This document shows positions 39,922 to 47,641 of a stretch of 48,364 nt of DNA, piece by piece. The notes beneath the pieces were generated by a model. That model worked only from the letters and a program-made list of their open reading frames with translations. It did not search any database and was not told the origin of the DNA. The stretch is taken from NCBI GenBank assembly GCA_009704985.1, contig WLDE01000006.1:1-48364 (forward strand). Reading direction: 5' to 3'. The position numbers and the translations under genes are program-made. Each line of letters begins with the position of its first letter. The stretch's first letter is position 1. The DNA is from Actinomycetota bacterium (GTDB lineage: Bacteria > Actinomycetota > Acidimicrobiia > Acidimicrobiales > Ilumatobacteraceae).

Positions 39922-41499
39922 TCAGGCCGACGTGAGCTGATCGCTGGTGCCGCAGAGTGCGACCTGCCCGGAGTACACGGCGCCCGAGGCGGGCAGGTCG
40001 CCGTCGACGGCGCACCACACGACGATCGGCACGTCACCGGCCGTGCGGACCAGCAACGTGGTGATGTCGCCCGCGAGCGAGGAGTGCACGGTCTCGACAC
40101 GCTCGATCACGCCGGAGACGATCGCAGTGCTCCCGCCGCCTTCGAACAGGCCGAGACCGATGAGCGAGCGTGCCGCCCACGGCATGCCGTCGGGACCCAC
40201 CCGTTCCCGCTCGGCCTCGTCGAAGGCGAGCTCGTACGGGAAGCACGCGACCGGTTCGATCAGCGGACCCGAGAGCGCCATCGGCAGCTCGACCGGGAGC
40301 TGCACGGTCGCGGCCGCATGTGTGTGCGGGACGTCGACCGCGAATCGGAGGTCGCCGACCTCCACGATCACCGGCAACGCAGCCGAGCTCGCAGGACGTG
40401 GTTCCCCTCGTGCCACGACGCGCGCGTCGATCCGCTCGTCGTGCGCGAACACCCGGTGGAACGTGAGCGAGCTGGGCAGCACGGCGAGCGGCGGGCCGCC
40501 GATCCAGGTCTGGAAGCCGCACGGCTCGTCGTGGCGGAACACCTTGTTGAAGCGGCTCTGCGGCACCTTCCGGCTCGCACGCATGCTCCGGAAGAAGTCC
40601 CTCGACCGGACGAGCGCCTCGTCGGGGGGCGGCGGGACGAGCACGGTCGTGTGCGGTCGCTCCGCGTCGGGGACGGTCCACGAGCCGGGGTCGGGTGACG
40701 GCGGGATCTCGAGCAGCTTCAGGTACTCCACCTGGAGTTCCCCCATCCGCCGGGCCGGATCGTGCCACGGTGCGAGCCCGAACTCCGATGTCAGCAGGTC
40801 GAGGAGTGCTCGTTCGTCGTCGCTGCGATCCGGATCCACGCGATTCGCTTCGATCTCGTCGATCGTGCCGGCCGGGTCGTGGACGAGAGCATCGAGGGTG
40901 AAGTAGCCGAACCGGCACCCGAGGCTCAGGAACTCCCGCAGGTCGCGGCCGACGATCACGCTCGTCGTCGTCTCCGCCATCGGCACGGTCATCACGATCG
41001 GCGCATCGTCGACGGGCCGTCCGGGCAGGGTGACCCAGCCGAAGTGGACACCGTCACCGCCGGTGGTGGCGAAGGTGATCGAGTTGATCGGCGTGCACCA
41101 GTACTCCTCGCGCCTCGGCAGGGCGTACAGGATGAGTCCGACGCTCTCGAACATCGTGTTCCAGTCCGCGGCAGGGTCGAACGGGTCCGCTCCGGTGAGT
41201 CGCCACAGGGTTCGGAGATCTCGGGGAACGTCGACCATCACCGCCATCATCGCCGTCGACGTCCCGAGCAGGCCGTCGATCGCGGCGAGTTGTGCGGCGA
41301 GGGTCGCGGCCAGGTCTGTGGTGGGCTCGTCGAGGGCTCGGCGGATCTCTTCGAGAAGGAGCCCGAGCTGGCGCAGGGCGCGCACTCGGTACAGCCGCTC
41401 GATGTCGGTCGGCCCGTACAGCCGGTAGCCGGACGCGTTGCGTCGTGCCGGACCGATCAGCCCGATCGACTCGTCGTGGTGCAGGGTCCGCACCGTCAC
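39922..41499 (-). CDS. MerR-type regulator fused to an Smi1/SUKH-like and a third domain
   Basis: 525 aa. Residues 1-80 are a MerR wing/helix region (VTVRTLHHDESIGLIGPARR, then RLYGPTDIERLYRVRAL), but the first MerR helix is missing and the Y-D-E-I order is altered to D-E-S-I. Residues 90-250 read YWCTPINSITFATTGGDGVH and VGRDLREFLSLGCRFGYF, a pattern of Smi1/Knr4 (SUKH)-like domains. Residues 290-525 are an unknown beta-rich domain ending ALCGTSD. An in-frame MTHEPGNAAL start lies upstream in another frame, suggesting a frameshift in the N terminus. Confidence 0.6.
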   Translation of the reverse strand: MTVRTLHHDESIGLIGPARRNASGYRLYGPTDIERLYRVRALRQLGLLLEEIRRALDEPTTDLAATLAAQLAAIDGLLGTSTAMMAVMVDVPRDLRTLWRLTGADPFDPAADWNTMFESVGLILYALPRREEYWCTPINSITFATTGGDGVHFGWVTLPGRPVDDAPIVMTVPMAETTTSVIVGRDLREFLSLGCRFGYFTLDALVHDPAGTIDEIEANRVDPDRSDDERALLDLLTSEFGLAPWHDPARRMGELQVEYLKLLEIPPSPDPGSWTVPDAERPHTTVLVPPPPDEALVRSRDFFRSMRASRKVPQSRFNKVFRHDEPCGFQTWIGGPPLAVLPSSLTFHRVFAHDERIDARVVARGEPRPASSAALPVIVEVGDLRFAVDVPHTHAAATVQLPVELPMALSGPLIEPVACFPYELAFDEAERERVGPDGMPWAARSLIGLGLFEGGGSTAIVSGVIERVETVHSSLAGDITTLLVRTAGDVPIVVWCAVDGDLPASGAVYSGQVALCGTSDQLTSA

Positions 41500-41643
41500 A
41501 TGCGCCAGGACTTCTCGGCCGAGATCACGCCGACAGTGCCGCGTTCCCCGGCTCGTGCGTCATCAACTCTCTGCTGACCCAGTTCCTCACCCCGTCCGGT
41601 GCCGCCATCGTCGCGTCGGAGTACCTACCGTCGGCGTCGAGCT

Positions 41644-42240
41644 TCAGTCCCCCGCCAACAGCGCAGCGTGCGCTGACAGCACGGTGGCGACGATCTCGGT
41701 CTCAGTGCCCTTGTCGGATGGAATCTGCCCCGAACGCAACAACACACAGAGTCCATGGATCAGCGACCATGACATCAACGCAGCGACCACCGGGTCGATC
41801 GCCGTGCTGTGCTCGGAACGGGCGAGGACGGCACGGCAGCACTCCTCGAGCAGTTCCATCGTCTCCTCACCAGCGGAGGTCCGCAGCTCGCGGGCACTAC
41901 TGAACATCACCTCGAAGCGCCCTGGTTCGTCGCGGGCAAAGGTCGAGTAGGCCTGACCAAGCAGGAGGAGGCGTCGGCCAGGGTCACCTCCCCCCGCCCG
42001 CAACTCTTCTCGCATTCGATCGAGGAGCAACTCGAAACCTTGCTCTGCGAGAGCGTCGAGGAGGCCGGCCTTGTCACCGAAGTGATGTGCGGGCGCAGCA
42101 TGGGACACCCCGACGCTGCGCGCCACCGCTCGCAGGCTCACGTCACTGGAACCTGTCTCGGCGACCATCCGCGCTGCGGTCGCAAGCAGAGCCGCGCGCA
42201 AGTCGCCGGGATAGTGACGAGGGAGGTTCGGTTCAGGCAT
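41644..42240 (-). CDS. TetR-family transcriptional regulator
   Basis: 198 aa. HTH: AALLATAARMVAETGSSDVS, then LRAVARSVGVSHAAPAHHFG; the ligand-binding domain is of TetR_C type with the ELLEECC-VLARSE stretch. The ATG at 42240 follows GGAGG. Upstream lie two copies of the palindrome TTGACACTGTCAA, likely its operators, between it and the divergent lipoprotein remnant. Confidence 0.88.
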   Translation of the reverse strand: MPEPNLPRHYPGDLRAALLATAARMVAETGSSDVSLRAVARSVGVSHAAPAHHFGDKAGLLDALAEQGFELLLDRMREELRAGGGDPGRRLLLLGQAYSTFARDEPGRFEVMFSSARELRTSAGEETMELLEECCRAVLARSEHSTAIDPVVAALMSWSLIHGLCVLLRSGQIPSDKGTETEIVATVLSAHAALLAGD

Positions 42241-42267
42241 CACCCTCCACAGTCAAGAGGGTCGAAG

Positions 42268-42280
42268 TTGACACTGTCAA
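42268..42280. promoter_or_regulatory. Operator TTGACACTGTCAA, copy 1
   Basis: Perfect 6-bp palindrome around C; contains a TTGACA box, so binding would block a -35 element. Confidence 0.65.
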
Positions 42281-42302
42281 GATCGGTCGGCAACGTCCTG
42301 GC

Positions 42303-42315
42303 TCGACACTGTCAA
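42303..42315. promoter_or_regulatory. Operator TCGACACTGTCAA, copy 2
   Basis: One base from copy 1, 35 bp downstream. Confidence 0.6.
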
Positions 42316-42339
42316 GCCAGCGCAAGGAGCCAGTGGCGA

Positions 42340-42662
42340 ATGCACATCCCGAAGCGAACACTAGCCTCCGGCCCCGCCGCTCTGGCAGTTGTCACTGGCA
42401 CAGCGTGCGGAGGCGACGCCTCGCCGCTCCCGAGCGCGTCGTCTGCGCCGACCAGCACCGCCGTTGTCACCACCGAATCTGTTCCGCCCTCCCTCACCAC
42501 GACGCTCCCGCAGCAGACGACGCCGGAATGCAGTTTCCGACCACCGCTGTCATCGTCGACGGCCAGCTTCTCGTCGTCGGCTCCCAGTTCGACCGAGGAG
42601 GTCCGATCGGTCCCGGCGAACCGCAGCGCCCGTTCACCATCAACGTCTTCACGCTCGAGTGA
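42340..42662 (+). pseudogene. Lipoprotein remnant joined to an SMP-30-like end
   Basis: The first frame reads MHIPKRTLASGPAALAVVTG followed by TACGGD, a lipoprotein signal and Cys, then a Ser/Thr-rich linker. From about 42530 a second frame gives MQFPTTAVIVDGQLLVVGSQ, then RPFTINVFTLE and a stop at 42660-42662, resembling the end of a beta-propeller (SMP-30-like) protein. The middle is deleted. Confidence 0.55.
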
Positions 42663-42756
42663 CAGGATGCGCCTTGCTGCTCACGGACGGGCTGTCACCA
42701 GGGCCAACGGCTGCGCTCGACACCAGACGTCAAGCCGACATGGTCGGTCTGCCTCA

Positions 42757-42795
42757 TGACCCGAAGGCCCAGGTTCGAATCCTGCCCCCGCCACG
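42757..42795 (+). other. att-like site, diverged tRNA-fMet 3' end
   Basis: Reads like the tRNA from TGACCCGAAGG to CCGCCAC but with TTCGAATCC in the T arm and a two-base change before it; followed by the 64-bp repeat. It marks the right end of the island. Confidence 0.7.
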
Positions 42796-42847
42796 AAGAG
42801 AAGGCCCTGGCAGATCGAATGATCAGCCGGGGCCATCTTCGTTGTCC
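42784..42847 (+). repeat. 64-bp repeat with hairpin, copy 2
   Basis: Partner of 34446-34509, about 94% identical. Confidence 0.7.
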
Positions 42848-42939
42848 GACGTCCACCTCTGACGGAGCTTCCAGTGTCCTGCGTCAGGACGCCAATGCGC
42901 TTGCGGGTCGAGGCGACCACCGCCCCGAGCAGGAGGCGA

Positions 42940-44307
42940 TCAGCCGAGACCGGCCAGCTCGGCGAGCCGAGTCACACCCCGGGCGCCGAAGGTCGCCAAG
43001 TCTTCGAGGGCAGCATCGAGGGCTGGCGAACCCGGATGGTCGGGCGGCACCCTCGCAGGATTGATCGCGACGGTCGAGACCCACGTCGCGATGTCGGGTT
43101 CTGCACTGAACGCAGCGACGTTGCGCGAGCCCAACACGTTCATCACTGCCCACTCCTCGAGCGAGTTGCCGTAGGACGACGGTGCACAGAGTGCGTTCTT
43201 GACGGCATCATCGTCGCGAGTCGCCTCGACGTAGCCGGTCAGTGCGGCACCGAAGCACGGGAAGCCGGCGCGAATCGGCTGCAGCGTGATCGCCTCGCTG
43301 CCCCAGATCGGAACGCGGGCGGGGTTCTTCAGCCCGTCGGCCGCGCAGTTGACGACCACCGCGTCTGCCGCCACGTCGACCGTGCCACCGGCGAGGTGGA
43401 TTCGGCCGGGCTCGACCGAGCGGATCCGCCCGAGCCGGACGACGCGCTCGACGCTGCGCAGCAGGTCGAGTTCCCAGGTGGCGAGCGTGGGGGTCTTCGC
43501 CATGGTGGGCTCGACGGACCGATCGAGCCGCAGCATGACACCGGCGCTCTCGAGCTCCAGGAACAACCGCGGTAGCGACACCGCCTCCGAAGCGCACCGC
43601 ATCACGGTGGCAGCCATGCCGAGAAACACAGCGGGGTCGGGTTGGACGACGGCCCGGTTGAGCATCCATGGATCACGGGGGCGCACCCAGGTGATGGCGT
43701 CGGCCTCGACGCCCTCACCGAGCAGCCAGACGATCGCGTCGGTCGCCGTCTTCCCCGAGCCGACGATCACGTACTCGGCATGGGCGGCGAGCTGCGGCAG
43801 GTCGTTGACGGGAACGACGCACGCACCGTCGTCGACACGAAAGCGGGGCGGACACTCGGCGGGCACTTCGGGGGCGAGGTAGCGGGCGTCGACGATCCGA
43901 CAGTGCTCGGGTACGACGAGCGGCTCGCCACCGTCGATCGGGACGACGAGCCCGTCGGCGTAGCTGTGCCGGAAGAAGGTGCTCACCCGTCCGGGGAGCC
44001 ATGTGGCCAGCACCCGCTCGTAGTAGTCGAGGATCGCGGGCTGGTCCGCCCGCTCGTAGAGCCCGGCCTCGGGTCCCGACCGCTGCACGCCACCGCCGAA
44101 CACGGTCGACCCAACTCCGTAGAACTGCGAAGCCTGGTGCAGCCGCACGAACGAGTACGCAGCTCTCCAGTGCCCGCCCACGCCATCGCGCCGATCGACC
44201 AGGGCTACGTGCACGTCCGGATCGTGGTCGACCAACGCGTCAGCGAACGCAAGACCGGCCGCTCCCGCTCCGACCACCAGGTAATCGGCATTGACGACGC
44301 CCAACAC
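42940..44307 (-). CDS. Flavin-containing monooxygenase-like NAD(P)/FAD protein
   Basis: 455 aa. Two Rossmann loops: ADYLVVGAGAAGLAFADAL near the start (FAD) and EYVIVGSGKTATDAI near residue 190 (NADPH). The ER-like segment GVGGHWRAAYSFVRLHQASQ fits flavin monooxygenases of the FMO/BVMO-like group, though the FxGxxxH-x3-(F/W) fingerprint is not obvious. Probable oxygenation of a hydrophobic substrate. The GTG 44307 start has TAGCGT 8 nt upstream. It lies outside the island. Confidence 0.8.
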   Translation of the reverse strand: MLGVVNADYLVVGAGAAGLAFADALVDHDPDVHVALVDRRDGVGGHWRAAYSFVRLHQASQFYGVGSTVFGGGVQRSGPEAGLYERADQPAILDYYERVLATWLPGRVSTFFRHSYADGLVVPIDGGEPLVVPEHCRIVDARYLAPEVPAECPPRFRVDDGACVVPVNDLPQLAAHAEYVIVGSGKTATDAIVWLLGEGVEADAITWVRPRDPWMLNRAVVQPDPAVFLGMAATVMRCASEAVSLPRLFLELESAGVMLRLDRSVEPTMAKTPTLATWELDLLRSVERVVRLGRIRSVEPGRIHLAGGTVDVAADAVVVNCAADGLKNPARVPIWGSEAITLQPIRAGFPCFGAALTGYVEATRDDDAVKNALCAPSSYGNSLEEWAVMNVLGSRNVAAFSAEPDIATWVSTVAINPARVPPDHPGSPALDAALEDLATFGARGVTRLAELAGLG

Positions 44308-44315
44308 CCCTGGAG

Positions 44316-44321
44316 ACGCTA
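44316..44321 (-). promoter_or_regulatory. -10 hexamer TAGCGT for the flavin monooxygenase gene
   Basis: Eight nt before the GTG at 44307. Confidence 0.45.
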
Positions 44322-44559
44322 CAACCTGAGCCGCCCGGCGCGGTCGCGAGCCACGCCGAGCCGGGCGCTGCCGGACTCGGTCGTGTCAGGGGCGCGGATG
44401 CTCGAGTCCGAGAGCTGGGACTGGGATCGGTTCTGCCCGGCCATGGGCTTCGTCGGCGCAGGCCGTGGATGGGGTCCATCGGACAACAGAGCGACGACAG
44501 GGCGAGGCGAGATGTCGAGCGTGCGTGGCGCCGGCCTCGGGCGCCCTCCGCCCGGCGCG

Positions 44560-45174
44560 TCAGTCGGCCCGCTTCCTGGTGCTCGGGGCGGTGCGGCGGG
44601 CGGCGAGCGCCGCTTGGGGAGCGGTCGCCACGAGCATGTCCACGAGGAACTGCACCAGTTCCTCGAACGGGCGGTCGCGCTCCATCGTGCTCGCCAACAG
44701 CCCCTCGAACATGATGTGCGCCACCTCGGCGATCAGTTCGAGATCCTGGTCGGGGCCGAGGCGCGGCCTGACGATCGACAGCAGCAGGCCGTCGAGCCAC
44801 CGGTGGAACTCGTCGTGCACCTCGGCCACTGCCGCGCTCTCGTTCAGACGGTCGTGCGCATCGATGTGCAGGCCGCGGGAGGCCTCGCTCGCCGACAGGA
44901 ACCGCACGAGCACCTCCATCGGGGGCGCGTCGTCGCCGAGTTCGGATGTCACGGCGGCTCGGGTGTCTTCGATGATCCGCCGTGTCACCGCCGCGAAGAG
45001 GTCGTCCTTGGTGGGGTAGTACCAGTGGATGGCGCCGGGCTTGATCTTCAGGTCCTTCGCGATGTCGCCGAGGCTGGTGTCCTTGTAGCCCTGCGTCTCG
45101 AACCGCAGACGCGCAGCATTGACGATGGCGTCGACGCGCTCGGGGCGAGGGATCGTCCGCCGGTTCGCAGGCAT
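44560..45174 (-). CDS. TetR-family regulator of the LLM-FAH operon
   Basis: 204 aa. HTH: VDAIVNAARLRFETQGYKDT, then SLGDIAKDLKIKPGAIHWYY; C-terminal ligand domain with a TetR_C-like helical bundle and a basic tail (RRTAPSTRKRAD). ATG 45174 has TACGCT 6 nt upstream. It is divergent from the LLM gene, and the shared region contains three identical-pattern operators at 45214, 45237 and 45260, which it is very likely to bind. Confidence 0.9.
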   Translation of the reverse strand: MPANRRTIPRPERVDAIVNAARLRFETQGYKDTSLGDIAKDLKIKPGAIHWYYPTKDDLFAAVTRRIIEDTRAAVTSELGDDAPPMEVLVRFLSASEASRGLHIDAHDRLNESAAVAEVHDEFHRWLDGLLLSIVRPRLGPDQDLELIAEVAHIMFEGLLASTMERDRPFEELVQFLVDMLVATAPQAALAARRTAPSTRKRAD

Positions 45175-45180
45175 GGCCCG

Positions 45181-45186
45181 AGCGTA
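45181..45186 (-). promoter_or_regulatory. -10 hexamer TACGCT for the TetR gene
   Basis: Six nt before the ATG at 45174. Confidence 0.45.
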
Positions 45187-45213
45187 GTGCCCCCCTCCTT
45201 CTCGCACGGAAGA

Positions 45214-45278
45214 TCTTGGCGATGAGCCAAGAATTCTCTTGACGTCGCACCAAGAAAGATCTTGACTGGTGACCAAGA
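45214..45278. promoter_or_regulatory. Triple TetR operator array, TCTTG-N9-CAAGA x3
   Basis: Three 19-bp palindromes at 45214-45232, 45237-45255 and 45260-45278, spaced exactly 23 bp apart. They fill the divergent promoter region of the TetR and LLM genes. Confidence 0.8.
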
Positions 45279-45304
45279 TCAAGCCCACTGAGGAGAGGAC
45301 TGCT

Positions 45305-46153
45305 ATGGAACTCGGGCTGTGCACCTTCCCGACGGCGCACGGGCTGTCGCCGTCCGAGCTCGCACGACTCGCCGAGGACTCCGGCTTCGAGTCGCTCTGG
45401 TTCGCCGAGCACAGCCACATCCCGGTGTCCCGCACGACGCCGTGGCCGGGCGGCCCCGAACTGCCGGATTACTACTCTCGGGTCTTCGATCCGGTGCCGG
45501 CGATCGCCGCTGCCGCTGCGGTGACGACCCGGCTCCGGTTGGGGTTCGGCATCGCACTCGTCGTCCAACGCGACCCGATCCAGTTCGCGAAGTCCGTCGC
45601 GACCCTCGACGTGCTGTCGGGCGGCCGCCTGGCCGTGGGTGTCGGCGGCGGCTGGAACGCCGAGGAGATGGCGAACCACGGCACCCGCATCGATGACCGC
45701 TGGAAGGTGATGCGCGAACGCGTCGATGCGATGAAGGCCATCTGGACCCACGACGAAGCCGAGTACCACGGCCAGTTCGTGGACTTCGACCCGATCTTCA
45801 GTTGGCCCAAACCCGTGCAGGCGCCACACCCTCCGATCCACGTCGGCGGCCGCATGCCGGGTGGTCTGCGCCGGGCGCTCCGCCACGGGCAGGGCTGGAT
45901 CCCGCTGCTCGGCCGTGGCGACAGCGACTTCTCCGAGCACATGCGAGTGCTCCGCCGGGAAGCGGAGGAGATGGGACGTGACCTCGACGGGTTCGAGGTC
46001 AGCGTCTACGGCTCCGGCCCCGACCTCGAAGCGTTGGAGAGGTACCGGGACGCCGGGATCCACCGCGTCCTGCTGTTCGTCCCGCCGATGGACCCTCACG
46101 CGGGTCGGGCGGCGATCGAGACCTACGCACCCCTCGTCGCGCGGTTCGCGTGA
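45305..46153 (+). CDS. LLM-class (F420-dependent) oxidoreductase
   Basis: 282 aa, TIM-barrel luciferase-like flavin/F420 enzyme. Signatures: LARLAEDSGFESLWFAEHSH, then TTRLRLGFGI and LDVLSGGRLAVGVGGGWNAE, PPIHVGG near residue 180. Many actinobacterial members use coenzyme F420; here a flavin monooxygenase role is equally possible. Strong AGGAGAGGA before the ATG. First gene of the operon with FAH, VOC and FAD hydroxylase genes, under the three TetR operators. Confidence 0.9.
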   Translation: MELGLCTFPTAHGLSPSELARLAEDSGFESLWFAEHSHIPVSRTTPWPGGPELPDYYSRVFDPVPAIAAAAAVTTRLRLGFGIALVVQRDPIQFAKSVATLDVLSGGRLAVGVGGGWNAEEMANHGTRIDDRWKVMRERVDAMKAIWTHDEAEYHGQFVDFDPIFSWPKPVQAPHPPIHVGGRMPGGLRRALRHGQGWIPLLGRGDSDFSEHMRVLRREAEEMGRDLDGFEVSVYGSGPDLEALERYRDAGIHRVLLFVPPMDPHAGRAAIETYAPLVARFA

Positions 46154-46158
46154 CGCCG

Positions 46159-46229
46159 ACACAGGCACTGACACAGGCACTGACACAGGCACTGACACAG
46201 GCACTGACACAGGCACTGACACAGGCACA
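46159..46229. repeat. 12-bp minisatellite ACACAGGCACTG, about six copies
   Basis: Fills the gap between the LLM and FAH genes (5 full plus one partial unit). In the plus frame opposite to the LLM frame it would encode a DTGT repeat joining the two genes. Length variation between strains is likely. Confidence 0.85.
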
Positions 46230-46250
46230 GACACACCAGAAGGGAACATC

Positions 46251-47129
46251 GTGAGGCTGTACACCACGGAGCGGGGGATCGCCCGCGAAGACGAGTTGGG
46301 CACGCTGTCGTTGCTCGACCTGCCCGAGCGGGAGGTGGGGGAGTTGTTGCGCGGCAGGGGCCTCGAGGTCGTACGCGACGCAGCGGTGACCGAACGGATC
46401 GCACTGGGCGACATCCGCGTGCTCGCGCCGATCCTGCGACCCGGCAAGGTGCCGATCATCGGGCTCAACTACCGCAGCCACGCCGAGGAGGTGATGGAGG
46501 TGATGAAGCTGTTCGGGCGCGAGGTGGAGATGCCGAGCGAGCCGAACTTCCATCTCACACCTGGTTCGTCGGTGATCGGCACCGGCGACGCGATCGTGCT
46601 CCCGCCGGTGGCACCGACGATGGTCGACTACGAAGGCGAGATCGCCGCGGTGATCGGACGCGCCGCGACCCGCGTGCCCGTCGAGCGGGCCTGGTCGCAC
46701 GTCGCCGGCTTGACCGTCGCCAACGACGTGTCGGCCCGCGACATCCAACGCCGAGCGATGGGGGGCGACGTGGCTGTTTCCGTCGGCCAGGCGAAGAGCC
46801 TCGACACGTTCAAACCGCTCGGTCCGTGCCTGGTCACGATCGACGAGTTCGACGAACCGCTCGACCTCTCGCTGCGCACCGTCGTCAACGGCGAAACCCG
46901 CCAGGACGCCCGCACCACCGAGTTCGTCCACCAGATCTCGGAACTCGTCGCCTACGTCTCCCACTACTTCACCCTCGAGCCGGGTGACGTCCTCCTCACG
47001 GGTTCACCGCAGGGTGTCGGCCAGTTCGCGGGCACGTTCCTGGCTCCGGGCGACGTGGTGGAGATCACCGTCGAACGCATCGGCACCCTCGTGAACCACG
47101 TCACCACCGCAGAGGAGCCAGCGTCATGA
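46251..47129 (+). CDS. Fumarylacetoacetate hydrolase-family protein
   Basis: 292 aa. FAH domain from about residue 70: GLNYRSHAEE early, the metal-binding region MVDYEGEIAAVIGR (acidic residues), NDVSARDIQRRAMGG, ending LTGSPQGVG. It hydrolyses a C-C bond of a 2-oxo/acylpyruvate or a hydrated ring-cleavage product. GTG start has AGAAGGGA 5 nt upstream. Its stop overlaps the VOC gene start (ATGA). Confidence 0.92.
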   Translation: MRLYTTERGIAREDELGTLSLLDLPEREVGELLRGRGLEVVRDAAVTERIALGDIRVLAPILRPGKVPIIGLNYRSHAEEVMEVMKLFGREVEMPSEPNFHLTPGSSVIGTGDAIVLPPVAPTMVDYEGEIAAVIGRAATRVPVERAWSHVAGLTVANDVSARDIQRRAMGGDVAVSVGQAKSLDTFKPLGPCLVTIDEFDEPLDLSLRTVVNGETRQDARTTEFVHQISELVAYVSHYFTLEPGDVLLTGSPQGVGQFAGTFLAPGDVVEITVERIGTLVNHVTTAEEPAS

Positions 47130-47641
47130 CCGCCCCCGCCAAACTCGCCCACATCGTGCTCAGGACCGGTCAGTTGCAGACCATGATCGACTGGTACTGC
47201 GACGTACTCGACGCCCGCGTCGCGTTCGCCACCGATTTCATCGCCTTCACCACCTACGACGACGAGCATCACCGCGTCGCGTTCGTTGCGACCGGTTCCG
47301 ACACCCGACCCACCGCCGGCCACACGGGCCTGCACCACGTCGCCTTCACCTACGCCACACTCGACGACCTGCTCGGCAACTACGTGCGACTGCGCGATCA
47401 GGGCATCAGCCCGTTCTGGTGCGTCAACCACGGCCCCACCACCTCCATGTACTACGAGGACCCCGACGGCAACCATGTCGAGTTGCAGATCGACAACTTC
47501 GCCACCGACGCCGAACTCGACGCGTGGTTCGCAACCGGCGCGTTCGCCGAGAATCCGATCGGCGTCACGTTCGATCCCGAAGAGCTCCACGCCCGGTTCG
47601 AGAGCGGCGAATCCTTCGCGAGCCTGGTGGTTCAGGGATGA
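47126..47641 (+). CDS. VOC-family protein, extradiol-dioxygenase-like
   Basis: 171 aa. Glyoxalase/bleomycin-resistance/extradiol fold: LAHIVLRTGQLQTMIDWYC, metal His of AHI (about 9), GLHHVAFTY (His 71), then YEDPDGNHVELQ (Glu near 117). The Fe2+ ligand set of His, His and Glu looks complete. It is probably a one-domain aromatic-ring or epoxide-type enzyme. Coupled to both neighbours by 4-nt overlaps. Confidence 0.88.
   Translation: MTAPAKLAHIVLRTGQLQTMIDWYCDVLDARVAFATDFIAFTTYDDEHHRVAFVATGSDTRPTAGHTGLHHVAFTYATLDDLLGNYVRLRDQGISPFWCVNHGPTTSMYYEDPDGNHVELQIDNFATDAELDAWFATGAFAENPIGVTFDPEELHARFESGESFASLVVQG

Noticed and set aside
23744..42847. Possible CRISPR array or phage genome in the island
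   Set aside because: No regularly spaced repeats with unique spacers and no capsid, terminase or portal genes were seen.
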